38,000 nt of DNA from positions 1-38,000 of the forward strand of contig CABYWQ010000009.1 of the NCBI GenBank assembly GCA_902522775.1, given 5' to 3'. The notes beneath the pieces were generated by a model. It did not search any database. It had not been told where the DNA came from and was given only the letters and a program-made list of their open reading frames with translations. The translations under genes were made by a program, and so were the position numbers. Position 1 is the first letter of the stretch. Each line of letters starts with the position of its first letter. Below are positions 8,975 to 16,877 of this stretch, one piece after another. Source of the DNA: Eutrophosalina sp902522775. GTDB lineage: Bacteria; Bacteroidota; Bacteroidia; Flavobacteriales; Flavobacteriaceae.

Positions 8975-11374
8975 ATGAAATTTAATCTGATATTTATTCC
9001 AATTGCCCTTTCTATTTTGGGTTTAATTTATATGTATATTAAAGCTAGATGGGTCAAGAAACAAGATCCAGGATCTGAAAAAATGGTTTCCATCAGTGCT
9101 GCAATTAAGAATGGTGCTTTAGCTTTTTTAAATGCTGAATACAAATTATTGTTTTTCTTTGTTATAGGGTCATCAATTGCCCTTTTTGGAATTTCAACAA
9201 TGGTTGATACCACAAGTTGGTTAATAATACCAGCATTCATAATTGGCGCTTTCTTTTCTGGCTTAGCTGGGAATATTGGTATGAGAATAGCAACTGATGC
9301 AAACTCAAGAACTACTCAAGCAGCAAGAACAAGTTTACCAAAAGCTCTAAATGTGGCCTTTGGTGGAGGAACCGTTATGGGACTAGGCGTTGCAGGCTTA
9401 GCTGTTTTTGGATTAAGTCTATTTTTTATGTTTTTTTCTAATTATTTTATAACAGAAAATGGAAATTTTTATAATGAAATGACAGTTGTATTAGAAGCTT
9501 TAGCTGGTTTCTCTTTAGGAGCTGAGTCTATTGCTCTTTTTGCAAGAGTTGGTGGTGGTATATATACAAAAGCAGCTGATGTTGGGGCAGATCTTGTTGG
9601 AAAAGTTGAAGCTGGTATACCTGAGGATGATCCTAGAAATCCTGCTACAATTGCTGATAATGTTGGTGATAATGTTGGTGATGTTGCAGGTATGGGAGCA
9701 GATCTTTTTGGAAGTTACGTTGCAACTGTTCTGGCATCAATGGTTCTTGGAAATTACATTATTAAAGACATGTCTGATTTTTCATCTGAACAGTTTTCAG
9801 ATGCATTTAATGGAATTGGACCAATTTTACTTCCACTTTTTATTGCTGGTGTTGGTATAATAGCTTCAATTATTGGGACATTATTTATCAAGGTAAAAAA
9901 TAATGATGCTAAAGAAGCTCAAGTTCAATCAGCGCTAAATACAGGAAATATTATTTCAATTATTGTCACTCTTTTTTCCTGTTGGTTTTTAATTAAGTGG
10001 CTTCTTCCAGAAACTATAAATGGAATGAAATTTTTTGGGGAAGGAACAAAAGATATTCCAAGTAATAATATTTTTTATTCAACAATTGTTGGTTTAGCAG
10101 TTGGATATCTGATATCATTATTCACTGAATATTATACTGCTCTAGGTAAGAAACCAGTTTTGAATATTGTTAGAAACTCATCTACTGGTGCTGCTACAAA
10201 TATTATAGCAGGTCTGGCCACTGGAATGAAATCAACTTTTTCCTCAGTTATTTTGTTTGCTCTAGCTATTTGGGGTTCATATACTTTAGGTGGTTTTTAT
10301 GGTGTAGCAATTGCCGCTTCTGCTATGATGGCAACTACTGCTATGCAACTAGCTATAGATGCTTTTGGACCTATCTCTGATAATGCTGGAGGAGTAGCCG
10401 AAATGAGTGAACTCCCCAAGGAGGTAAGAGAAAGAACTGATATTCTAGATTCTGTTGGCAATACTACTGCTGCAACAGGTAAAGGATTTGCTATTGCTTC
10501 TGCTGCACTTACTGCCCTTGCGTTATTCGCAGCATACGTTACCTTTACCGGAATTGATGGTATCAATATTTTTAAGGCGGATGTATTGGCTGCTTTATTT
10601 ATTGGAGGAATGATACCTGTAATTTTTTCTGCATTAGCTATGGAGTCTGTTGGTAAAGCTGCAATGAAGATGGTTGAAGAGGTTAGAAGACAATTTAAAG
10701 AAATACCTGGAATACTAGAGGGAAAGGCGAAACCAGATTATGAAAAATGTGTAGAAATTTCTACAAATGCAGCTTTAAAAGAGATGCTTTTACCTGGATT
10801 AATCACAATTATAACACCTGTATTGATTGGATTTGTTATTGGAGCTGAAGCTTTGGGAAGTTACATGGCTGGTGTTGCTGTTTCAGGTGTTTTGTGGGCG
10901 ATATTTCAAAACAATGCTGGTGGCGCATGGGATAATGCAAAAAAATCATTTGAAGCTGGTGTCGAAATTAATGGAAAAATTGAAAAGAAAGGCTCTGATG
11001 CCCACAAAGCTGCAGTAACTGGAGATACTGTTGGAGATCCATTTAAAGACACATCTGGTCCGTCAATGAACATCTTAATTAAGTTAACTTGTTTAGTTGG
11101 TTTAGTTATAGCTCCAATTCTTGGAGATCATAGCTCTGAAATTACTGAATATAATGATTTGAAAAATATTGAAAAAAATGTTGTTTTAGAAATCAATGAA
11201 GAAAACCCAAATGAAAGTTCACTTACAATAGTAACTAGGTCCGTTGATAACGGTTTAGTTACTGAAAACACTGAAAAATGTTATGGTTCTAGAGCTGAAC
11301 TTCTGTTAATGGCTACAAAAATTTCAGGAAATCAACTTGAAAATGAAATTTCAGAAATACAAAAAAATAAATAG
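8975..11374 (+). CDS. hppA: Membrane-bound ion-pumping pyrophosphatase, K+-dependent type
   Basis: This 799-residue inner-membrane enzyme hydrolyses pyrophosphate and pumps H+ and/or Na+. It carries the full catalytic core: GGGIYTKAADVGADLVGKVE, EDDPRNPATIADNVGDNVGD and, near the C-terminus, GDTVGDPFKDTSGPS. Ala499 and Gly502 in GNTTAATGKG are the residues known to mark the K+-dependent subfamily; K+-independent enzymes have Lys and Thr there. The semi-conserved glutamate of the usual DLFESY motif is Gly246 here, while an extra glutamate (Glu184) appears in GAESIALF, where most relatives have Ser. A hydrophilic tail of about 78 residues (722-799) follows the last membrane segment. Which ion is pumped cannot be proven from sequence; the glutamate shift is what has been described for Flavobacterium-type proton pumps. 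Confidence 0.96.
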   Translation: MKFNLIFIPIALSILGLIYMYIKARWVKKQDPGSEKMVSISAAIKNGALAFLNAEYKLLFFFVIGSSIALFGISTMVDTTSWLIIPAFIIGAFFSGLAGNIGMRIATDANSRTTQAARTSLPKALNVAFGGGTVMGLGVAGLAVFGLSLFFMFFSNYFITENGNFYNEMTVVLEALAGFSLGAESIALFARVGGGIYTKAADVGADLVGKVEAGIPEDDPRNPATIADNVGDNVGDVAGMGADLFGSYVATVLASMVLGNYIIKDMSDFSSEQFSDAFNGIGPILLPLFIAGVGIIASIIGTLFIKVKNNDAKEAQVQSALNTGNIISIIVTLFSCWFLIKWLLPETINGMKFFGEGTKDIPSNNIFYSTIVGLAVGYLISLFTEYYTALGKKPVLNIVRNSSTGAATNIIAGLATGMKSTFSSVILFALAIWGSYTLGGFYGVAIAASAMMATTAMQLAIDAFGPISDNAGGVAEMSELPKEVRERTDILDSVGNTTAATGKGFAIASAALTALALFAAYVTFTGIDGINIFKADVLAALFIGGMIPVIFSALAMESVGKAAMKMVEEVRRQFKEIPGILEGKAKPDYEKCVEISTNAALKEMLLPGLITIITPVLIGFVIGAEALGSYMAGVAVSGVLWAIFQNNAGGAWDNAKKSFEAGVEINGKIEKKGSDAHKAAVTGDTVGDPFKDTSGPSMNILIKLTCLVGLVIAPILGDHSSEITEYNDLKNIEKNVVLEINEENPNESSLTIVTRSVDNGLVTENTEKCYGSRAELLLMATKISGNQLENEISEIQKNK

Positions 11375-11384
11375 TCAGTGGATT

Positions 11385-11990
11385 TTATTTTAGCTTAGAA
11401 TCAATACTTTTGATAATTGATTTAAAATCATTTTTGTTTTCTACAAAATCTATATTATCAACTTCAATGATCAATAAATTGCTTTTATCATAACTTTGAA
11501 TCCAGGCTTCATACCTTTCATTAAGTCTGCTCAAATATTCAATGCTTATGGAATTTTCATAATCCCTTCCTCTTTTATGAATTTGATCAACAAGATTTGG
11601 GATTCCACTTCGCAAGTAAATTAATAAATCTGGATCTTTTACAAATGAGTCCAAAGTATTAAAAATAGATTTATAATTTTCAAAATCACGATTAGTCATT
11701 AGTCCCATTGACTTAAGGTTGGGAGCAAATATAAAAGCATCCTCGTATATTGTTCTATCCTGTATAGTATTCTTACCATTACTAGAACACTCGAGCATTT
11801 GATTAAATCTACTGTTTAAAAAATAAATTTGAAGATTAAATGACCATCTTTCCATTCTTTCGTAAAAATCATCTAAATATGGATTTTTGAGAACATCTTC
11901 GAAGTGTGGTTCCCAATTATAATGATTAGCTAACATTTCTGTTAGTGTTGTTTTTCCTGCTCCAATATTTCCAGCTATAGCTATATGCAT
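11385..11990 (-). CDS. Deoxynucleoside kinase
   Basis: A 201-residue salvage kinase that phosphorylates deoxynucleosides with ATP. The P-loop GNIGAGKTT occupies residues 7-15. ERWSFNLQIYFLNSRF and DRTIYEDAFIFAPNL match the substrate-binding and DR(S/T) catalytic regions of the dCK/dGK family, and RGRDYENSISIEYLSRLN corresponds to the Arg-rich lid. It is the single-domain type common in Bacteroidota; preference among dA, dG and dC cannot be decided. It converges on hppA with 10 bp between the stops. The start ATG at 11990 directly precedes the P-loop strand. Confidence 0.9.
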   Translation of the reverse strand: MHIAIAGNIGAGKTTLTEMLANHYNWEPHFEDVLKNPYLDDFYERMERWSFNLQIYFLNSRFNQMLECSSNGKNTIQDRTIYEDAFIFAPNLKSMGLMTNRDFENYKSIFNTLDSFVKDPDLLIYLRSGIPNLVDQIHKRGRDYENSISIEYLSRLNERYEAWIQSYDKSNLLIIEVDNIDFVENKNDFKSIIKSIDSKLK

Positions 11991-12090
11991 AGTTTTTGAT
12001 ACTTAACTAATGTATAATAATTTTTTAAAATTTTTTAAATAAATATTAAACTATTTAAAATAATTGATGTCTATTAATACAACTAGCAAA

Positions 12091-12906
12091 ATGAAAAAAA
12101 TACTTTTACTTATAATATTAGTCTCGTTTGTAAGTTTTTCTCAGGATTTTCAAGGAAAAGCTTTTTACATGTCAAAAATTAATGTTGATAAATCATGGAT
12201 GGATAACATGCGGTCTCCAACAAGAAAGGCATACATGGAAGACATGATAAAAAAAAATACAGAGAAAAATTACGTTCTCGAGTTTAGTTCAACTGAATCT
12301 TTTTATACTGAAAAAGAGAAAATTGAAATTGGTGAGTCTCAAGGATATAACTGGATGGCCACATATATTGGTGACAATATTGGGAAGCTTTATAAAAATT
12401 TACAAAACAAAGAAACAATTAATGAAACCGAAATGATGGGAAAGTTTTTTTTAATTTCAGATCCTATTGAACAAATAAAATGGAAAATGACTGGAGAAAC
12501 TAAAAAAATTGGTCAATATAATTGCTACAAAGCTACTTATGACAAAGAAGTTCAAGAAAGGGTATTTAGTTTTGGTTCACAAAATCAAAATCAAAATAAT
12601 TTGATTACAAAAAAAGTTGAAGTTTCCGCATGGTTTACACCAGAAATCCCTGTTTCAACAGGTCCCTCATGGTATCAAGGTCTGCCAGGCTTAATTCTGG
12701 AGGTTAATGATAACAATACAACTATTTTATGTACAAAAATCGTTATAAACCCTACAGATAAGTCAAAAATAAAAAAACCTAAAAGAGGTAAAGTAATCAG
12801 TAATGTTGATTTTATTGCATTACAAGAGCAGAAAAGACAGGAAGCTAGAGAAATGTGGCAAGCAAGGATGAGAAGATCTGGCGGTGGTAGACCATCCAAT
12901 AACTAA
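12091..12906 (+). CDS. GLPGLI family exported protein
   Basis: A 271-residue secreted or periplasmic protein. Although the frame opens at 12064, ATG at 12091 gives a standard signal peptide (MKKILLLIILVSFVSFSQ). The name-giving motif is present as WYQGLPGLILEV near residue 195, preceded by AWFTPEIPVSTGP, as usual in the family. The C-terminal 40 residues are rich in Arg, Gly and Gln. The function of GLPGLI proteins is unknown. They are very often followed, as here 9 bp later, by a TonB-receptor-like outer-membrane barrel, which suggests a joint envelope role. Confidence 0.88.
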   Translation: MKKILLLIILVSFVSFSQDFQGKAFYMSKINVDKSWMDNMRSPTRKAYMEDMIKKNTEKNYVLEFSSTESFYTEKEKIEIGESQGYNWMATYIGDNIGKLYKNLQNKETINETEMMGKFFLISDPIEQIKWKMTGETKKIGQYNCYKATYDKEVQERVFSFGSQNQNQNNLITKKVEVSAWFTPEIPVSTGPSWYQGLPGLILEVNDNNTTILCTKIVINPTDKSKIKKPKRGKVISNVDFIALQEQKRQEAREMWQARMRRSGGGRPSNN

Positions 12907-12915
12907 ATAATTTTA

Positions 12916-15687
12916 ATGAAAAGAGTACTAATTTTTTTTTTATTTCCATTTTTCATATACAGCCAGTCAAGTATTAGTGGAAAAATAACTGATATTGATG
13001 GCAATACAATAATGGGAGCCAATATTATCGCTGTCAATAATGAAACTAATGTTCTAGATGGCTTTGGTATCTCAAACGAAAATGGTTTTTACAACCTTAA
13101 TCTTAAAAATAACACAGAGTTTAATATTAAAGTCACCTTCATTGGATTTACACCAGTTGAGTTTAATATTTCACTAACTCAAGATATTTCAAGAAATTTT
13201 GTTTTGGAAGAGCAAGCTGAAGCTCTTGATGAAGTTGAAATTGTATATGAAATGCCAGTGACAATTAAAGGTGATACAATTGTTTACAGTGCAGATGCAT
13301 TTAATACTGGGACTGAGAAAAAGCTTGCAGATGTCTTAAAAAATATGCCGGGCATTGAAGTTAACGATGATGGAGAAATTGAAGTGGAGGGTCAGGTAGT
13401 AAGAAAAGTACAAATTGAAGGAAAAGATTTCTTTGATGGGGATTCAAAATTAGCAACTCAAAACTTACCAGCGAAAGCTGTTGGAAAAGTTGAGGTATTA
13501 AGAAATTTTACAGAGAATAATCAATTAAGAGATGTAACAAACAATGAAGATAATTATGCACTTAATATCAGACTTAAGGATGGTCAAGATAAGTTTTGGT
13601 TTGGAGAGATAACAGCTGGTACTGGACCTGATGATATTCATTTAATATCTCCCAAGATATTTTACTATTCTAAAAACTTTAATTTTTCAGTTATTGGTAA
13701 TTCTAATGATATTGGCCAACCTCCTTTGTCAAGAAGAGATTTTTACAGATTTGGAGGTGGATTTAATAATCTTAATGCAAGGACTGGTACTTCAATTAAT
13801 ATTTCATCTGATATAGGAGGAATAGGTAATTTACAAAACAATCGTGCCAAATCAATAGACTCAGAACTTTTAGCAACAAATTTTTCGGTATCAAATGATA
13901 AAGGATTAGAAATTAGTGGTTTTAGTATTTTTTCGTCAAATGTTAATGAGATTGAAGAAAATATTAGTAGAACATATTTTACCAATAATATTACTGAAGA
14001 AACTGGACGTAATGTTCTTCAAAATAATGAATTAGAATTGTATAAATTTTCCGTAGAGTATGAACCAAACGATACCTTCCAGTTAGAATACAATATATTA
14101 TTAAATCAAAGCAATCAAAATGAAAATACTGATTTGACATCTATGTACGGAAGAGGTTTGAACCGAGTTAATGAACTATTAAATATCGGAAGAATTCAAA
14201 CCCCATATTCTTTAAATCAAGAATTAAAAATGTACTACACTGCTGGTGAAAAAAATATTTTTTCATTAGAAGCCCAGCATTTAGACCAAGAAGAAGATCC
14301 AATTGGTTCATCTGTTAGAGAATTCAATCCATTTTTGAATTTAATCGATTTTGATACAAATCAATCTTCCTACAATACAACTCAAAACAGAAATATTAGA
14401 ACCAAAAAGTTTGAAACTAAATTTGATTATTATTATTTGATTAATGATCAATCTAATATTAATATTACACTAGGGATTACAGATGTATCTCAAAATTATG
14501 CTTCAAATTTCTTTCAAACATTGGATTCTGGACAGATTAAAAGTTTTAATGATCAACTTTATGCTAATGATGTTGATTTTAATTTTACCGACTCTTACTT
14601 AGCCTTAAAGTACAGAATTAAATCAGGTATCTTTACTTTTGATCCTGGATTAACTCTTCACTCTTACAGCACTAACAATAGTCAATATGGAGATTATTTT
14701 GAAACAAAAATAAGTGATATTAGACCTAACTTTAGAGTTAATTTACAATTTAAAAAAACAGAAAGTCTAATTTTAACTTACAGACAGACAACGCAATTTA
14801 CCGATATAAACAATTTAGCTAAAGCTTATGTTTTCAATAGCTATAATAATTTATTTCAAGGTGAACCTGAACTTGAGGCTGGTAAGGTAATTAATTATAA
14901 TCTAAATTATAGAAGTATTAATCAGTTTACTTTTACTAATGTTTTTGCAGGTGCTAATTATTCCAAAAGATCCAACTCTATTCAATCAAGAACAACTTTA
15001 GTTGGTGTAAACCAAGTTAGAAAACCTACTAATTCAAGTTTTCCAGTAGAATCCTACTCACTATATGGGAGGATTGATAAAAGAACTAAAAATTTAAAAG
15101 GCGAAATTGGAGTTAGATATAACTTTAGTGAATTTAATAATATTGTCAATGATCAAATAAGTAAGACTGAAAACTTAGGTCAAAATTATTCCGTTAGTTT
15201 AGCAACTAACTTTAGAGATAAGCCAAATATTGAGATTGGATATAGATACAATATAAATAAGTACAATAATAGCTTTAATAGCGTTGAAAATACTTTTTAT
15301 AGAGAAACACCATATGTAAGAGTTGATGCATATTTTGGGAAAGGTTTTGTTTTTAATTCTGAGTATAGTTACAACTATTATAAGAATCAAAATGAAGTGC
15401 TTAATGATTTTAGATTTTGGGACGCTGATATATCATTTGAAAAGGAGGGTTCGAAGTGGGAGTATAGTATTGGAGTTACCAACATTTTGAATGATCAATC
15501 AATAAACAGAGATTCGGCTAATGATCTTTCCTCACAAACTAGGATGTATTTAATTCAACCCAGATATATTTTATTTAAATTGAAGTATGATTTAACTGCA
15601 TTTGGAGGCAGTAAAAAATCTGTAGATAAAAATAACAGCTCTCAATCTAATCCTAGAGGAAATAGAGGGGGAGGAAAGCTTAAGTAG
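12916..15687 (+). CDS. TonB-dependent-receptor-like outer membrane beta-barrel protein with CarboxypepD_reg domain
   Basis: The 923-residue protein begins with a signal peptide ending in YSQS. A carboxypeptidase-regulatory-like Ig domain follows (about 20-105; SGKITDIDGNTIMGANIIAV). A plug-like region comes next (about 130-230; DVLKNMPGIEVNDDGEIEVE, GKDFFDGDSKLATQNLPA). The rest, about 690 residues, has the alternating Asn/Tyr/Phe-rich pattern of an outer-membrane barrel. No classical TonB box was identified. The C-terminus is a low-complexity Ser/Asn/Gly/Arg tail rather than a barrel-ending aromatic. It probably forms a unit with the GLPGLI gene before it and the DUF6588-like gene after it. 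Ligand is unknown; peptide or siderophore uptake cannot be claimed. Confidence 0.85.
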   Translation: MKRVLIFFLFPFFIYSQSSISGKITDIDGNTIMGANIIAVNNETNVLDGFGISNENGFYNLNLKNNTEFNIKVTFIGFTPVEFNISLTQDISRNFVLEEQAEALDEVEIVYEMPVTIKGDTIVYSADAFNTGTEKKLADVLKNMPGIEVNDDGEIEVEGQVVRKVQIEGKDFFDGDSKLATQNLPAKAVGKVEVLRNFTENNQLRDVTNNEDNYALNIRLKDGQDKFWFGEITAGTGPDDIHLISPKIFYYSKNFNFSVIGNSNDIGQPPLSRRDFYRFGGGFNNLNARTGTSINISSDIGGIGNLQNNRAKSIDSELLATNFSVSNDKGLEISGFSIFSSNVNEIEENISRTYFTNNITEETGRNVLQNNELELYKFSVEYEPNDTFQLEYNILLNQSNQNENTDLTSMYGRGLNRVNELLNIGRIQTPYSLNQELKMYYTAGEKNIFSLEAQHLDQEEDPIGSSVREFNPFLNLIDFDTNQSSYNTTQNRNIRTKKFETKFDYYYLINDQSNINITLGITDVSQNYASNFFQTLDSGQIKSFNDQLYANDVDFNFTDSYLALKYRIKSGIFTFDPGLTLHSYSTNNSQYGDYFETKISDIRPNFRVNLQFKKTESLILTYRQTTQFTDINNLAKAYVFNSYNNLFQGEPELEAGKVINYNLNYRSINQFTFTNVFAGANYSKRSNSIQSRTTLVGVNQVRKPTNSSFPVESYSLYGRIDKRTKNLKGEIGVRYNFSEFNNIVNDQISKTENLGQNYSVSLATNFRDKPNIEIGYRYNINKYNNSFNSVENTFYRETPYVRVDAYFGKGFVFNSEYSYNYYKNQNEVLNDFRFWDADISFEKEGSKWEYSIGVTNILNDQSINRDSANDLSSQTRMYLIQPRYILFKLKYDLTAFGGSKKSVDKNNSSQSNPRGNRGGGKLK

Positions 15688-15703
15688 TTATTTATTCATA
15701 ATT

Positions 15704-16729
15704 TTGAATGTGCTTTCAAGGACATTCAAAATTCTTTGTTTATTAATTTCTCCAATTTTATATACTCAATCTGGATTAGAGAATATTCTTTTAGCTGGTG
15801 AAACAGATTCAAAAAATTTATTTAATGGTTATCTGCAACCACTAATGAAGGGTTCAATATATTTAATGAATTCCGGATGGTATTCAACTGCAAAAGTTCA
15901 TAAAAAATTTGGATTTGATTTAACAATATCTTTAAATTCCGTATTGGTACCAGATACTGAAAAATCTTTTGATATTTCAAGCTTTAATTTTATTCAATCA
16001 AATTCTAACTCTTTACCAACTATTTTTGGGGAAAGTATAAATAATGAACTTGGAGTCGTAATACCTGAAAACAATGTTCAACCCCAATTATCGAGTTCAT
16101 TTCTGGCACCTGGTGGAATTAAGGACAAGTTTCCGTTAGGTTTTGTTTCATCACCCTCAGTTCAAGCCTCACTAGGTTTACCATTTAAATCAGAAATCAC
16201 AATAAAATATCTACCAGAATATAATAGAAATCGTATATATTTTTCAAGTTATGGATTTGGTTTAAAGCATGATCTTACACAGTATTTTAAGTTTTTCAAC
16301 AAAATTCCTGCCCTAAGTTTATCTGCATTTGGTGCTGTTTCATTTATGAATATTAATTATGATATTCAATCAACAAAAAGTTTTAATGGATCAAATCAAG
16401 CTGCAACATTTAATATTTCAAATTATAAATTTCAAATTCTCTCTTCTTTGAATTTATCAATATTTGAAATCTATGCTGGTATAGGAATTTCAGGAGGAAA
16501 ATCTTCTTTTGAATTAATGGGTGATTATGAGCTTGAACTATATACTGTAGATGATAATAATTTATTTAATATTAATATTTCGGACCCATTTAGATTGAAT
16601 TATTCAATACACGAACTAAGTAAAAATATGGGTTTAAAATTTAAATTAATTTTTTTACATGCTTTTATTGATTATACTTTTCAAGAATATGATGTAATTT
16701 CTATCGGAGCATCAATAAACTTTAGATAA
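15704..16729 (+). CDS. DUF6588-like exported protein, probable outer-membrane barrel
   Basis: The 341-residue protein starts at TTG 15704 (GTG at 15710 is the alternative; there is no in-frame ATG nearby). A signal peptide precedes YTQSGLENILLAG. The segment LFNGYLQPLMKGSIYLMNSG followed by WYSTAKVHKKFGFDLTISLN resembles the conserved N-terminal region of DUF6588 proteins. The rest alternates polar and hydrophobic residues and ends in aromatic YDVISIGASINFR, as in a small beta-barrel. It starts 16 bp after the TonB-receptor-like gene. Function is unknown; the domain call is from memory of the family pattern and moderately sure. Confidence 0.65.
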   Translation: MNVLSRTFKILCLLISPILYTQSGLENILLAGETDSKNLFNGYLQPLMKGSIYLMNSGWYSTAKVHKKFGFDLTISLNSVLVPDTEKSFDISSFNFIQSNSNSLPTIFGESINNELGVVIPENNVQPQLSSSFLAPGGIKDKFPLGFVSSPSVQASLGLPFKSEITIKYLPEYNRNRIYFSSYGFGLKHDLTQYFKFFNKIPALSLSAFGAVSFMNINYDIQSTKSFNGSNQAATFNISNYKFQILSSLNLSIFEIYAGIGISGGKSSFELMGDYELELYTVDDNNLFNINISDPFRLNYSIHELSKNMGLKFKLIFLHAFIDYTFQEYDVISIGASINFR

Positions 16730-16732
16730 TTC

Positions 16733-16764
16733 TTGTTTTTTTAATTTTTTTTTTGCAAAATTTG
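16733..16764 (+). promoter_or_regulatory. Possible promoter for metY-metX
   Basis: A TTG at 16733-16735 is followed, 21 bp later, by AAAATTTG (16757-16764), one mismatch from the -7 consensus TAnnTTTG. Transcription would begin near 16770, just before the riboswitch aptamer at 16777. The geometry fits, but the region is T-rich and chance matches are likely. Confidence 0.3.
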
Positions 16765-16776
16765 TTTTAAGAATAA

Positions 16777-16827
16777 ACGAGGATCGATTTGACTGATTGC
16801 AACCTCTTTAAAAAAGTGCTAAAGCAG
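16777..16827 (+). ncRNA. SAM-II riboswitch aptamer
   Basis: The segment matches the SAM-II (SAM-alpha) consensus in order. P1 strand GAGG is at 16779-16782. The loop GATTTGAC...ATTGCAA follows (16786-16802). The closing CCTC (16803-16806) is followed by an A-rich TTTAAAAAAGT linker, then the conserved GCTAAA (16818-16823). Pseudoknot pairing between CTG in the loop (16793-16795) and CAG (16825-16827) completes P2. SAM-II RNAs bind S-adenosylmethionine and repress methionine genes; here the gene downstream is metY, followed by metX, exactly the expected targets. The riboswitch is 50 bp from the ATG. Recognition is by motif order and context, not by a covariance search. Confidence 0.85.
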
Positions 16828-16856
16828 ATGCTTTCTCACTAGGTTTTTGTCAAATC
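16786..16856 (+). promoter_or_regulatory. Alternative long hairpin overlapping the SAM-II aptamer (expression platform)
   Basis: Four nested complementary pairs span the aptamer and its 3' side. GATTTGAC (16786-16793) pairs perfectly with GTCAAATC (16849-16856). AACCT (16801-16805) pairs with AGGTT (16841-16845). AGTG (16815-16818) pairs with CACT (16837-16840). AAAGC (16821-16825) pairs with GCTTT (16830-16834) around an AGAT loop. This fold uses the conserved aptamer loop, the 3' strand of P1 and the 3' strand of P2, so it cannot coexist with the SAM-bound fold. Pairings are read directly; the regulatory role is inferred. The start region has no clear Shine-Dalgarno sequence, so how the switch is read out is open. 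Confidence 0.65.
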
Positions 16857-16877
16857 ATATCTCTAAAAATTAAAATT

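Noticed and set aside
9531..9860. A 109-codon plus-strand frame inside hppA
   Set aside because: It is a +1 shadow of the highly conserved pyrophosphatase catalytic region; the Leu-rich composition follows from the codon pattern of hppA.
10297..10566. Minus-strand frame of 89 codons within hppA
   Set aside because: Antisense shadow of the GNTTAATGKG region; Ala/Pro-rich composition reflects the complementary strand.
16815..16848. Intrinsic terminator formed by the AGTG...CACT hairpin plus TTTTT
   Set aside because: The stem is AT-rich and interrupted, the T-run is short, and it would terminate in the SAM-free state, opposite to the expected logic for methionine genes. It is treated as part of the alternative hairpin instead.
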